This document shows positions 17,316-26,547 of a stretch of 64,000 nucleotides of DNA, one piece after another. The notes beneath the pieces were generated by a model that saw only the letters and a list, made by a program, of their open reading frames with translations, ran no database searches and was not told the DNA's origin. Source of the DNA: Ornithinibacillus caprae (GTDB taxonomy: Bacteria > Bacillota > Bacilli > Bacillales > Amphibacillaceae); contig NZ_WOCA01000015.1 of NCBI RefSeq assembly GCF_009728145.1, positions 1-64,000 of the forward strand, in the 5' to 3' direction. The position numbers and the translations under genes are program-made. Position 1 is the stretch's first letter; each line of letters opens with the position of its first letter.

Positions 17316-18367
17316 CACTTATCCCCCTCCTTTTTAAAGCGAAGTAATAACCATCTAATTAAATAGCTTGAAGCGACAAAGAAAATTATTAACGCAATAA
17401 TAATATCAACTAATTCTGTTGGAACACCTGCACCTGTAGGCATCTCTCCTGCCCCTTCTTTTAATACACCGAAAAGAACAGCTGCAAATATAACACCAAG
17501 AGGGTTATTCGCACCTAACAGAGCTACGGCAATACCATCAAAACCTAAGTTCGTAAATCCTGACATTACTGAAATAGTTCCGTAGGTTCCTAAACCTTCC
17601 ATTGCCCCAGCTAATCCAGCAAATCCACCAGCGATCACCATAGATAGAATGATATTTTTACTTACGTTCATACCAGCATATTTAGATGCATGTTGGTTAA
17701 AACCGACCGCTTTAAGTTCATAACCAATTGTCGTTCTTTCAATTAAGAACCACATGACTACAGCTGCAAATAGAGCGATTAATATACCATAGTGCATTCT
17801 TGAAAAGAATGTTAAGCTTTGTAACCACTCAGAAGCTAATGATGCCGTAGGAGAAATTCGTTCAGTAGTAGTACTTTGGTCAGTTAAAACTCCTCTAATA
17901 ACTGCATTGGTACTAAATAAAGCTATATAGTTCAACATAATTGTTACAATTACTTCGTGGACACCAATTTTAGCTTTCAATAAACCAGGAATGAATCCCC
18001 AAATCGCACCAGCTATTGCGCCCATTATTACCGCAAGTGGTAAATGAATGATCATAGGTGCATCAATTGTAAGACCGACCCAAACGGCTGCCAGCCATCC
18101 AACAATTACTTGTCCCTCTGCACCAATGTTAAATAATCCAGATTTAAAAGCAAACGCTACTGCTAAACCAGTTAAAATTAATGGGGTAATTCGTCTAACC
18201 GTTTCCCCAATCGTAAATGCGTCACCAAATGCACCATTCCATAGAGAAGTGTATGCAATAATTGGATTATGACCAGAAAATAGCATAATAATTGCACCGA
18301 CAATCAATCCAAGAATAACAGAAACGATAGGAACTAAAATGCCAAAAAGCTTATTATTCTCCGTCAT
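17315..18367 (-). CDS. nupO: Nucleoside ABC transporter permease (NupO/YufP-like)
   Basis: A 350-residue BPD_transp_2 permease with many membrane segments. A first helix (about 8-30) is followed by the characteristic AFKSGLFNIGAEGQVIVG region. It is the larger partner of the two-permease set, as in B. subtilis NupO/NupP. The ATG at 18367 overlaps the end of the ATPase gene by 14 nt, which suggests coupled translation. It ends at 17315, sharing one base with the next start. Confidence 0.92.
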   Translation of the reverse strand: MTENNKLFGILVPIVSVILGLIVGAIIMLFSGHNPIIAYTSLWNGAFGDAFTIGETVRRITPLILTGLAVAFAFKSGLFNIGAEGQVIVGWLAAVWVGLTIDAPMIIHLPLAVIMGAIAGAIWGFIPGLLKAKIGVHEVIVTIMLNYIALFSTNAVIRGVLTDQSTTTERISPTASLASEWLQSLTFFSRMHYGILIALFAAVVMWFLIERTTIGYELKAVGFNQHASKYAGMNVSKNIILSMVIAGGFAGLAGAMEGLGTYGTISVMSGFTNLGFDGIAVALLGANNPLGVIFAAVLFGVLKEGAGEMPTGAGVPTELVDIIIALIIFFVASSYLIRWLLLRFKKEGDK

Positions 18368-19895
18368 TTGTTCCACCTACCTTACTAACCTGACTACCAG
18401 CCATGAGAAGTCCCAGTTCTTGCTCATTGGTTTCCTCAGGCTTAACGTCTGCTACAACTTTACCATCAAACATAACCGCAATTCGGTCACTTACATCTAA
18501 AATTTCATCTAGCTCAAAGGAAATTAGTAAAACAGCCTTTCCTTTGTCACGCTCTTCGATCAATTTTTTATGAATAAATTCAATAGCACCAACATCTAAC
18601 CCTCTTGTAGGTTGAGCTGCAATTAATAGATCAGGTGAACGGTCTACTTCACGACCAATAATTGCTTTTTGTTGGTTTCCACCAGATAAGGCACGAGCTA
18701 ATGTGTATTCACTTGGTGTGCGAACATCGTATTCTTCAATTAAGGATTTTGCCTTCGAATAAATTTCTTTGTAGTTTAAGATAGTTGCCTTGGAGTATGG
18801 TTTCTGGTAATACGTTTGCAGAACTATATTTGCTCCAATTGGATAGTCTAGAACTAGTCCATATTTATGACGATCTTGCGGAATATGGCCTATACCGCTT
18901 TCAGTTACTTTTCTTGGACTCTTATTCGTAATGTCCTTCCCTCTGAGTGTGATTTTTCCAGAAGTGGATTTTCTTAGACCGGTTATTGCTTCAATTAGCT
19001 CTGTTTGACCATTTCCATCAATACCAGCTATACCAACAATCTCTCCAGCTCTAACTTCCAAATCTAACCCTTTTACTAAATCTACTTTTCTTGCATCCTT
19101 CACATATAAATTATTAATATCAAGGACGGTATCTTTAGGTTCAGCCTCTTTCTTCTCCGTTTTGAAGTTAACTTCTCTACCAACCATTAATGATGCTAAC
19201 TCGTTGGTAGTTGTATTAGCAACTTCAACAGTGCCAATGCCCTTACCTTTACGAATAACCGTACATTTATCACAAACTTCCATAATTTCCTTCAGTTTGT
19301 GGGTAATTAGTATAATTGACTTACCTTCCTTAACTAAGGAACGCATGATTTCAATTAATTCACTAATTTCCTGAGGTGTTAATACCGCAGTTGGTTCATC
19401 AAAAATTAATACATCCGCACCTCGATATAATGTTTTCAATATTTCCACTCGTTGCTGCATTCCAACTGAAATATCACTGATCTTTGCAGACGGATCAACT
19501 TTTAAGCCATAACGATCGGAAAGCTCTTGAATTTCTTTTTCTGCTTTTTTAATGTTGATATTTCCCATTTTAGTTTTAGGCTCACTACCTAAAATGATGT
19601 TCTGCGTTACAGTAAACGGCTCCACTAACATAAAGTGCTGATGCACCATGCCAATCCCCAAATCATTTGCAACATTTGGGTTAGTAATATTAACCTTTTC
19701 CCCTTTAACGCGAATTTCACCTTTTTCAGGTTGGTATAAACCAAATAAAACATTCATTAATGTTGATTTCCCTGCACCATTTTCACCTAATAATGCATGA
19801 ATTTCACCTTTTTCTACCTGAATCGTTATATTATCGTTTGCCACGATTCCTGGAAACTCTTTTCTTATATTCAACATTTCAATTACATAATCCAA
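18354..19895 (-). CDS. nupN: Nucleoside ABC transporter ATP-binding protein (NupN/YufO-like)
   Basis: A 513-residue double ABC ATPase, as in sugar and nucleoside (BMP-type) importers. The first half has Walker A GENGAGKST (about 38-46) and the signature ISVGMQQRVEI. The second half has the degenerate Walker A GIDGNGQTE and the signature LSGGNQQKAI. The first nucleotide site therefore looks complete and the second weaker, as usual for this family. The start is TTG at 19895 behind GGGGTGAGG, matching the family beginning M-x-YVIEMLNIRK. An ATG six codons later has no better site. A terminator-like hairpin separates it from the lipoprotein gene. Confidence 0.92.
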   Translation of the reverse strand: MDYVIEMLNIRKEFPGIVANDNITIQVEKGEIHALLGENGAGKSTLMNVLFGLYQPEKGEIRVKGEKVNITNPNVANDLGIGMVHQHFMLVEPFTVTQNIILGSEPKTKMGNINIKKAEKEIQELSDRYGLKVDPSAKISDISVGMQQRVEILKTLYRGADVLIFDEPTAVLTPQEISELIEIMRSLVKEGKSIILITHKLKEIMEVCDKCTVIRKGKGIGTVEVANTTTNELASLMVGREVNFKTEKKEAEPKDTVLDINNLYVKDARKVDLVKGLDLEVRAGEIVGIAGIDGNGQTELIEAITGLRKSTSGKITLRGKDITNKSPRKVTESGIGHIPQDRHKYGLVLDYPIGANIVLQTYYQKPYSKATILNYKEIYSKAKSLIEEYDVRTPSEYTLARALSGGNQQKAIIGREVDRSPDLLIAAQPTRGLDVGAIEFIHKKLIEERDKGKAVLLISFELDEILDVSDRIAVMFDGKVVADVKPEETNEQELGLLMAGSQVSKVGGTNDGE

Positions 19896-19999
19896 GTAAC
19901 CTCACCCCTTTTTGGAGAAAATTAAAGTATATGATATAAAATCGCCAAATGAAAAGGATCTTCCTTGTAAAAATCCTCTTCAGTTGAAGATTTTATAAT

Positions 20000-20031
20000 T
20001 TGGAAAAGGCTGTTCTAACAGCCTTTTCCAA
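20000..20031 (-). terminator. Hairpin between lipoprotein and ATPase genes
   Basis: A perfect 15-bp stem TTGGAAAAGGCTGTT with a 2-nt loop, 7 nt after the lipoprotein stop. The trailing sequence (ATTATAAAA) is only weakly T-rich. It could stabilise the upstream mRNA or attenuate, giving more binding protein than ATPase. Confidence 0.75.
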
Positions 20032-20038
20032 GATATGT

Positions 20039-21145
20039 TTATAGTGCATCCACAAATGCTTCAGTTTCTTCACGAGTTTGAGGTACATCTATCTCGCCAT
20101 TACGTATTTTTTCTTCCCACTGTTGTACTTCATTGATAATCTCTTCAGTCATAGCTTCAGAGTTGGTGGTAGCAACACTAATACCATCTTCCTCTAAACC
20201 AAACTCAAGTGTTTCTCCACCTGGGAATTCACCATTCATTGCAAAGTTCGTTACATCTTGAACAGCAATGTCAACACGCTTAACCATTGAAGTTAATGTA
20301 ACGTTATGATCACCAATTGCACCTTCTTCGTGCTGGTCACGGTCAACACCGATTACCCAAATTTCACGGTCTGGATCATTTTGCTTGATATCTTTAGCTT
20401 GGTTGAATACTCCATTACCAGTACCACCAGAAGCATGGTAAATTACGTCTACACCACTGTCATACATATAAGATGCAATACTTTTACCTTTTGCAGCATC
20501 ACCAAATGATTCTGCATACTCTATTTCAATTTCAATGTCAGGATTTACAGATTTTGCACCAGCAATAAATCCAGATTCAAATTTATTGATTAGCGGAGAA
20601 TCAACACCACCAACAAAACCTAATTTATTAGTCTTTGTTTTATGAGCTGCTGCAACACCAACTAAGAATGATCCTTGATGTTCTTTAAATAAAATACTAA
20701 CTGCATTCGGTGCATCAACAGTGTCATCCACTAATGCAAAGTTTGTATCCTCATATTGATCTGCGATTGTTTGAAGATCCTCTTTTAATTCAAATCCAAT
20801 ACCAAAGATTAAATCATATTCGTCACGAACTAGACGAGTTAAGTTTGGAACATAATCTGCCTTATCATTAGATTGCGCATAGTCAATTCCATTTCCTTTT
20901 GATAGGCCATTTTCCTCGCCCCAAGCAGTTAAACCTTCCCATGCTGATTGGTTGAATGATTTATCATCAACACCACCAATGTCAGTTACCATTGCAGCAC
21001 TGAAATCTCCTGCTTCTTCAGTAGCATCATCGCCACCAGTATTATCTTCGTTTGTTGTATCCTCTTCATCTGCTCCACCGCCACATGCCGCAAGTAGCAT
21101 GCCTAAGGTTAATAAAAGTGCGAATAATAGTGTAAACTTTTTCAA
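20039..21145 (-). CDS. nupA: BmpA/NupA-family nucleoside-binding lipoprotein
   Basis: A substrate-binding lipoprotein of 368 residues from the BMP family, which in B. subtilis (NupA) and Borrelia binds purine nucleosides. The signal peptide (KKFTLLFALLLTLG) ends in lipobox LAAC with lipid-attached Cys21, followed by an acidic, Gly-rich linker (about 22-45) and the PBP1-BMP fold (AMVTDIGGVDDKSFN onward). The start is TTG at 21145, fixed by AAAGGAGG 8 nt upstream; the open frame continues upstream without a signal sequence. It heads the transporter operon, downstream of a GntR regulator gene that probably controls it. Confidence 0.93.
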   Translation of the reverse strand: MKKFTLLFALLLTLGMLLAACGGGADEEDTTNEDNTGGDDATEEAGDFSAAMVTDIGGVDDKSFNQSAWEGLTAWGEENGLSKGNGIDYAQSNDKADYVPNLTRLVRDEYDLIFGIGFELKEDLQTIADQYEDTNFALVDDTVDAPNAVSILFKEHQGSFLVGVAAAHKTKTNKLGFVGGVDSPLINKFESGFIAGAKSVNPDIEIEIEYAESFGDAAKGKSIASYMYDSGVDVIYHASGGTGNGVFNQAKDIKQNDPDREIWVIGVDRDQHEEGAIGDHNVTLTSMVKRVDIAVQDVTNFAMNGEFPGGETLEFGLEEDGISVATTNSEAMTEEIINEVQQWEEKIRNGEIDVPQTREETEAFVDAL

Positions 21146-21248
21146 TGTAATTGCCTCCTTTTGTAATCTATTCCATCTTATAATGTGATAAATAACACTT
21201 TGTATTCCTCTCCAACGACCACCTCCTAAAATGGATGAAAATTCCATT

Positions 21249-21974
21249 TTATAAGCGCTTTCTTAAAACATAAAAACTAAACACATCAGAACGGAAATAG
21301 TTAGCAGAATATAATACTGGCTCATCATCATCCGTATAATGCATTTGCTTAAGTAATAACAATGGTTGATCCGGATCACATTCTAGTATTTTATAGATAC
21401 GCTCATGATAACTAATAGGTTCTATATACGTAACCGCATATGAAACTCGTTTATTAGAATGCTCTTCCATCAACTTAAATAAGGAATCTTCATTTTTCAC
21501 TAATTCTAAAGGGACATATCCTTCTGGAACCTTATCAATACAGAAAACAACAGGATTGCCATCTGCGGTTCGGACTCGTTCAATTTTTGCTAGTGTTTTG
21601 ACTTCTTTAGTCGAAAACTTCACTCGTTCTTCTTCAGTCGGTTCTACGATATCTGTAGATAGATAATAAGACCCAGGATTTTTTCCAAATTGTTCAATCA
21701 TGTCTGTAACACTAGTTAATTGTTCAATGCCTGACGAAAAAATAGGTTTTTGATTAACAAAGGTTCCAACGCCATGACGTCTAGTAACAACATTGTCTTC
21801 TTCTAGTATTCGTAATGCTTCTCGTAATGTAGCTCTAGAAACCCCTAGCGTTTTTGAAAGCTGAAACTCCGATGGTAATTTTTCTTTTGCTTTATATACA
21901 CCGCTTTCAATATCACGTTTAATCTCATCTATTACCTGGAGATACAAATGACGTGAATCAGCCTTGATTGACAT
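21249..21974 (-). CDS. ymfC: GntR/HutC-family regulator with UTRA domain (YmfC-like)
   Basis: A 241-residue transcription factor. A winged helix-turn-helix DNA-binding domain (about 5-75, ending [10 protein letters not shown]) is followed by a UTRA effector-binding domain (about 95-235). B. subtilis YmfC occupies the same place after spoIIIE. Being next to the nucleoside transporter suggests it senses a nucleoside or sugar phosphate and regulates that operon, which is inference. The ATG is set by AGGAGGG. The tandem CTGAC repeats at 22015-22033 upstream could be its operator. Confidence 0.92.
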   Translation of the reverse strand: MSIKADSRHLYLQVIDEIKRDIESGVYKAKEKLPSEFQLSKTLGVSRATLREALRILEEDNVVTRRHGVGTFVNQKPIFSSGIEQLTSVTDMIEQFGKNPGSYYLSTDIVEPTEEERVKFSTKEVKTLAKIERVRTADGNPVVFCIDKVPEGYVPLELVKNEDSLFKLMEEHSNKRVSYAVTYIEPISYHERIYKILECDPDQPLLLLKQMHYTDDDEPVLYSANYFRSDVFSFYVLRKRL

Positions 21975-22144
21975 GAAATCCCTCCTAGTCGTCGATTCAT
22001 TCTTTCAGAGAGATCTGACCTCTGACGTATGACTATTTTTGGCTGAAATAAGCATATCATTTTTCTAAAAATAAATAAATAGTTTGATGACAAATTTCTT
22101 AATTTATTCATAAAATATGTCGTTTTTAGTCGAAAAGGATGACA

Positions 22145-22192
22145 TAAAAAATGGACACGATAACATAATTGCTTATGTTACTTGTCCATTTT
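22145..22192 (-). terminator. Terminator after spoIIIE
   Basis: A long, nearly perfect minus-strand hairpin (AAAATGGACA-GTAACATAA, loop GCAA, and complement) followed by T6, 5 nt beyond the spoIIIE stop. Confidence 0.93.
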
Positions 22193-22197
22193 ACAAG

Positions 22198-24489
22198 TTA
22201 GGAAGTTTTTTCTTCACTTAATTGAGATACTAGTACAGTCCTTGGTTTACTTCCTTCATAAGGGCCAACGATTCCCCTATCTTCCATTGCATCAATCAGC
22301 CTTGCTGCTCTTGTATATCCAACTCTAAATCTTCGTTGCAGCATGGAGACACTAGCACTCTGCATTTCTATTACAAGCTGCACGGCATCGTCATACAACT
22401 CATCATCTACTTCTGTTTGTGATTCGCTAACATCCTCTGGAATCATTTCCTCTTGATAGGATGCCTTTTGTTGTTCAATACAGTGATCAACAATTCGTTC
22501 TACCTCTTCATCAGATAAAAATGCTCCCTGAACACGAGTTGGTTTAGACGCTCCAACAGGTACAAATAGCATATCTCCTCGGCCTAATAGCTTTTCAGCA
22601 CCACCTGAATCCAGGATTGTGCGGGAATCTGTTGCTGAGGAAACACTAAAGGCAATTCTAGATGGAATATTTGCTTTAATTACTCCAGTAATAACATCTA
22701 CAGAAGGACGCTGGGTTGCAATGATTAAATGAATTCCTGCAGCACGGGCCATTTGTGCAAGTCTAGTAATGGAATCCTCCACATCATTTGAAGCAACCAT
22801 CATCAAGTCTGCTAATTCATCAACAAGTACTACAATATATGGTAAGTTAGGTTGTGCCTCACTTTCATCAACTGTCTGGTTATATTTACGAACATATTCA
22901 TTATATCCTTCTATATTTCTCGTACCTGTATCGGAGAATAATTCATATCTTCGCTCCATTTCAGCAACAACTTTTTTCAAAGCTTGAGAAGCCTTTTTAG
23001 GATCTGTTACAACCGGTGCCAAGAGATGGGGGATTCCATTATAAACATTTAGTTCAACTTTTTTCGGATCGATCATCATCATCTTTACTTCATGCGGTTT
23101 AGCACGCATTAGTATCGTGGTAATAATTCCATTTACACACACACTTTTCCCGCTACCAGTAGCACCAGCTATTAATAAATGTGGCATTTTATTCAATTCT
23201 GCTACAACTGCATCACCAGAAATATCTCGTCCAAGAGCAAATAATAATTTTGAAGTTTGATTATGAACGATACTATCTAGCACTTCTCTTAAGGAAACCA
23301 TAGCAACTTCATTATTAGGCACTTCAATACCTACAGCAGATTTTCCAGGAATCGGTGCCTCAATTCGGATATCCTTTGCTGCCAAGGCTAGAGCTAAATC
23401 ATCATGTAAACTAACAATTTTACTAACCTTTACGCCTGCTTCTGGATATACTTCATACTTCGTAACTGCTGGTCCAACATTAACCTTCGTTACTCTTGCT
23501 TTTACACCAAAACTATGAAACGTTTTTTCAAGTTTCCTAACTGTTGCTTGAATTTGAGATTTTTCATGTTGTTGAGAATTCACGGTTGGTTCAGCTAGTA
23601 AATTGGTTGATGGAAGAATATATTCATAGTTTTCGGGTTCTGTCATTGGCATATTCTCAAGTAATTCATCGTCGACGCTATTGCCATCACTGTTAGTCTC
23701 TTCTTTTTCCAGTTCACCCTTTAATTCTTCCGCGTTAGATTGTGTTTCGTTACTTCCATCAAATGCATAGGTAACATCCGGGAAATCTTGAACTTCTGGT
23801 TCTACATCTATTGGATCCGGAGCCACTACATCAGGGACATCGATAGGTTGTTCCTCGTTTTTAGCTTGTCGGGATTCCACCCACTTTGTCTTTAATTGCT
23901 GTACAATATTATTTGTTCTTTTAAGAGACTTAGAGAAAAAATCACCTAATGAAAACTCAGTTATAAACATAAGTCCAATCATAACTGAAAATACAGCTAC
24001 TATTTTTGCTCCTACAGAAGAGAAAAGATAATAACAAAATGCAAACATAAACGCACCAATCATTCCCCCACCTGTTTGAGCTGCGGTGCCTTGTCCATCA
24101 ATGAATGCAAAAAAATTATTCCATGTCGCTTTGATAATCGAAACGTCTGTCGATGTCACCAATAATCGTTCTAATGTTTGGATATGTGTTAACAGTAAAA
24201 CACCTGTAAATAGGATATAAAATCCTATCATTTTTTTATGTGCAAAATTTGGATAGCGTCTTTTAACTACTAAAATACCTCCTGTAATCAATAGAAAAAT
24301 TGAGGCAACAAAATACCATATTCCTAGAAAGAATCTAAATAAATGCTCTAAACCTCCTGGTATTGCTCCATCACTTATAACACTCGCTCCACTTCCGAAA
24401 ATAGCTAGAAATATAAATAAAAGTCCTAACAACTCATATTTTACCTGTTTTTTTAATTTACTTTTTCTTTTTTTACGTTTTTTAGCCAT
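22198..24489 (-). CDS. spoIIIE: DNA translocase SpoIIIE/FtsK
   Basis: SpoIIIE pumps the chromosome into the forespore through the sporulation septum. The 763-residue protein starts with a Lys/Arg-rich tail ([11 protein letters not shown]), then four to five membrane helices (about 20-190) and a variable acidic linker (about 210-320). The motor domain has Walker A GATGSGKS and Walker [10 protein letters not shown]. The C-terminal gamma winged helix (about 690-755, [15 protein letters not shown]) reads SRS/KOPS-type sequences. The start at 24489 has GAGGTG 5 nt upstream; 45 upstream in-frame codons have no site and overlap a hairpin. It is placed between ylzJ and ymfC as in B. subtilis. Confidence 0.96.
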   Translation of the reverse strand: MAKKRKKRKSKLKKQVKYELLGLLFIFLAIFGSGASVISDGAIPGGLEHLFRFFLGIWYFVASIFLLITGGILVVKRRYPNFAHKKMIGFYILFTGVLLLTHIQTLERLLVTSTDVSIIKATWNNFFAFIDGQGTAAQTGGGMIGAFMFAFCYYLFSSVGAKIVAVFSVMIGLMFITEFSLGDFFSKSLKRTNNIVQQLKTKWVESRQAKNEEQPIDVPDVVAPDPIDVEPEVQDFPDVTYAFDGSNETQSNAEELKGELEKEETNSDGNSVDDELLENMPMTEPENYEYILPSTNLLAEPTVNSQQHEKSQIQATVRKLEKTFHSFGVKARVTKVNVGPAVTKYEVYPEAGVKVSKIVSLHDDLALALAAKDIRIEAPIPGKSAVGIEVPNNEVAMVSLREVLDSIVHNQTSKLLFALGRDISGDAVVAELNKMPHLLIAGATGSGKSVCVNGIITTILMRAKPHEVKMMMIDPKKVELNVYNGIPHLLAPVVTDPKKASQALKKVVAEMERRYELFSDTGTRNIEGYNEYVRKYNQTVDESEAQPNLPYIVVLVDELADLMMVASNDVEDSITRLAQMARAAGIHLIIATQRPSVDVITGVIKANIPSRIAFSVSSATDSRTILDSGGAEKLLGRGDMLFVPVGASKPTRVQGAFLSDEEVERIVDHCIEQQKASYQEEMIPEDVSESQTEVDDELYDDAVQLVIEMQSASVSMLQRRFRVGYTRAARLIDAMEDRGIVGPYEGSKPRTVLVSQLSEEKTS

Positions 24490-24532
24490 GGGTTTCACCT
24501 CTGTTAAATCAAACAATGATATGTAGCAGAGT

Positions 24533-24562
24533 AAACCCTTACCACATAGTTGGTAAGGGTTT
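24533..24562 (-). terminator. Terminator-like hairpin upstream of spoIIIE
   Basis: Perfect 12-bp stem AAACCCTTACCA...TGGTAAGGGTTT with a 6-nt loop, between ylzJ and spoIIIE. No long T-run follows on the minus strand, so efficiency is uncertain. Confidence 0.65.
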
Positions 24563-24620
24563 CTCTTAGATGTAATTATATTTAGTATAACATAGATGTG
24601 TAAATGAATGATTAAAAAAT

Positions 24621-24827
24621 TCATTTAAGAATTGTTCCAGGTGCATACGTACTATCAAGAAAATCCTGTGGGTCTGTTGAAAGCAGTTGAAGTACTTGAT
24701 ATGTTCCATCGTTGTTTCTTTCCACATAGACCTGTTTTCCATTATATGAAACGCATTCCCTATTAACATTTTCACCTGCTTCATTAGGAAAAATATCTGT
24801 TTCTGCCAACGGAGTATACAAGATCAT
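24621..24827 (-). CDS. ylzJ: YlzJ-like protein
   Basis: A 68-residue protein of unknown function matching the YlzJ family (begins [14 protein letters not shown], ends YAPGTILK). It overlaps the tepA stop by 4 nt (ATGA), so it is translationally coupled to tepA. The tepA-ylzJ-spoIIIE order is conserved in Bacillaceae. No signal peptide, membrane segment or catalytic motif is visible. Confidence 0.88.
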   Translation of the reverse strand: MILYTPLAETDIFPNEAGENVNRECVSYNGKQVYVERNNDGTYQVLQLLSTDPQDFLDSTYAPGTILK

Positions 24828-25558
24828 TGTATAACCTCCTGTTGACTACCTTTCGTATTTTCTATTAACTCATTGATTTTTTCCATTGCATCCTTCACTC
24901 CGCCAACAGCATCGATTAAGCCATAATCAACTGCGTCATTACCAACTACATTAGTACCAATATCTCTCGTCAAATTTCCTTTAGCAAACATTAGATCTTT
25001 AAATTTTTCTTCTTTAATATTGGAATGACTTACAACAAAATTAATAACTCTGTCCTGCATTTTATCTAAGTATTCAAACGTCTGAGGTACGCCAATAACT
25101 AGACCTGTCAAACGAACAGGGTGGATCGTCATGGTTGCTGTTGGAACGATAAAAGAATAATTAGCTGATGTAGCAATTGGTACTCCAATCGAATGCCCTC
25201 CACCTAATACAATCGAAACGGTAGGCTTGGACATGGATGAAATCATTTCAGATAATGCAAGACCTGCTTCTACATCTCCACCGACTGTATTTAGTAAAAT
25301 AATTAATCCTTCAATTTTTGGATTTTGCTCAATTGCAATTAGCTGAGGAAGTAAATGCTCGTACTTTGTTGTTTTGTTTTGAGGAGGCAATTGAATGTGT
25401 CCTTCAATTTGTCCTACGATTGAAAGTACATGTATATTAGAATCTGGTGCTTGAGGTACATTGGTTTGTCCTAACGATTGAATCTTCTGCACCAATGATG
25501 AACTAGATGACGATTGATCCTCCTGTGGTTGTGCTTTTTTTTCCATGTCTTTATCCAT
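24824..25558 (-). CDS. tepA: ClpP-class translocation-enhancing protein TepA
   Basis: A ClpP-fold serine protease (S14/TepA class) of 244 residues, linked in B. subtilis to protein translocation and degradation during spore outgrowth. It has a Ser-rich N-terminal stretch (residues 16-21), the [10 protein letters not shown] strand-helix, nucleophile Ser123 (GGHSIGV) and His146 (TIHPVR). The start at 25558 has GGAG 9 nt upstream; the earlier GTG at 25579 overlaps that site. In B. subtilis rnjB lies immediately upstream; here dapA does, with only 119 nt between. It is coupled to ylzJ by a 4-nt overlap. Confidence 0.93.
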   Translation of the reverse strand: MDKDMEKKAQPQEDQSSSSSSLVQKIQSLGQTNVPQAPDSNIHVLSIVGQIEGHIQLPPQNKTTKYEHLLPQLIAIEQNPKIEGLIILLNTVGGDVEAGLALSEMISSMSKPTVSIVLGGGHSIGVPIATSANYSFIVPTATMTIHPVRLTGLVIGVPQTFEYLDKMQDRVINFVVSHSNIKEEKFKDLMFAKGNLTRDIGTNVVGNDAVDYGLIDAVGGVKDAMEKINELIENTKGSQQEVIQ

Positions 25559-25619
25559 TTTACGACACTCCTTTAACACGTGTTAAATTTAGTATGATCG
25601 TAAAATGTTCAATACATGC

Positions 25620-25657
25620 ATAAAAGAAAGATATCGATAGTTGAATTACCGATATCT
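25620..25657 (-). terminator. Terminator after dapA
   Basis: Minus-strand perfect 8-bp stem AGATATCG...CGATATCT (25650-25657 with 25629-25636) followed by TTCTTTT. Confidence 0.85.
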
Positions 25658-25677
25658 CTCATATTACCTCATCATTC

Positions 25678-26541
25678 TTATAAAATAACATTCTTAATAT
25701 TATTTAGTTCATCTTCCGTTAGTGGTACTAATGGTAATCGTACACTTCCAACATCTAGTCCCTTTAATTTTAAAGCAGCCTTAACTGGTGTTGGAGATGG
25801 TGCACTAAATAAAGCGTTCATAACAGGTAATAATTTACGGTGCCCGGAAGCCGCTTCTTTATTACGACCATTTACATAATGATCGATCATAGATTGCATT
25901 TCATTACCAATAACATGGGATGCCACTGAAACCACACCATGAGCACCAACCGCGAGCATTGGCAATGTTAAGCCATCGTCTCCAGAGTATAAGCTAAAAT
26001 CATCGCTTGTGTTTTCAATAATTTCAGCGACTTGATCTAAGTCACCACTTGCTTCCTTTACAGAAACAATATTATCAATCTCACTTAAGCGAATAATTGT
26101 TTCAGAAGACATCTTTACCACGGATCTACCAGGGATGTTATACAGCATTACAGGTAATTTAGTTTCATTTGCAATCGTTTTAAAATGTTCATATAAGCCT
26201 TGTTGATTCGGTTTATTATAATATGGTGCGACTAACATGATTCCATCAACACCACTAGCTTCTGCTTTTTTTGTTAATGAAATGGAAGTAGCGGTATTAT
26301 TGCTTCCAGTTCCTGCAATTACCGGCACCCTTTTATTAACAACCTTAACTACATGATTGAATAATTGAACCTTCTCATCGGTGGATAACGTAGGAGATTC
26401 TCCTGTTGTTCCTGCTACGACAAGACCGTCCGTTCCATTCGCTATTAGATACTCTACTAATTCACTTGTTTTATCGAAATCAATATTTCCTTCTTGATCA
26501 AAGGGTGTAATCATTGCTGTAAGAACTTTACCGAAATCCAT
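25678..26541 (-). CDS. dapA: 4-hydroxy-tetrahydrodipicolinate synthase
   Basis: DapA condenses pyruvate with aspartate semialdehyde, the first step to diaminopimelate and lysine and, in sporulating cells, to dipicolinate. The 287-residue TIM barrel has the family motifs GTTGESPTL near residue 44, the Tyr of MLYNIPGRSV, and the Schiff-base Lys in SVKEASGD near residue 160. Length is normal. The ATG has AAAGGTG upstream and lies 6 nt after dapG. It ends the spoVFA-spoVFB-asd-dapG-dapA unit. No lysine riboswitch is visible upstream, so control is likely by feedback and sporulation promoters. Confidence 0.96.
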   Translation of the reverse strand: MDFGKVLTAMITPFDQEGNIDFDKTSELVEYLIANGTDGLVVAGTTGESPTLSTDEKVQLFNHVVKVVNKRVPVIAGTGSNNTATSISLTKKAEASGVDGIMLVAPYYNKPNQQGLYEHFKTIANETKLPVMLYNIPGRSVVKMSSETIIRLSEIDNIVSVKEASGDLDQVAEIIENTSDDFSLYSGDDGLTLPMLAVGAHGVVSVASHVIGNEMQSMIDHYVNGRNKEAASGHRKLLPVMNALFSAPSPTPVKAALKLKGLDVGSVRLPLVPLTEDELNNIKNVIL

Positions 26542-26547
26542 TTACAT

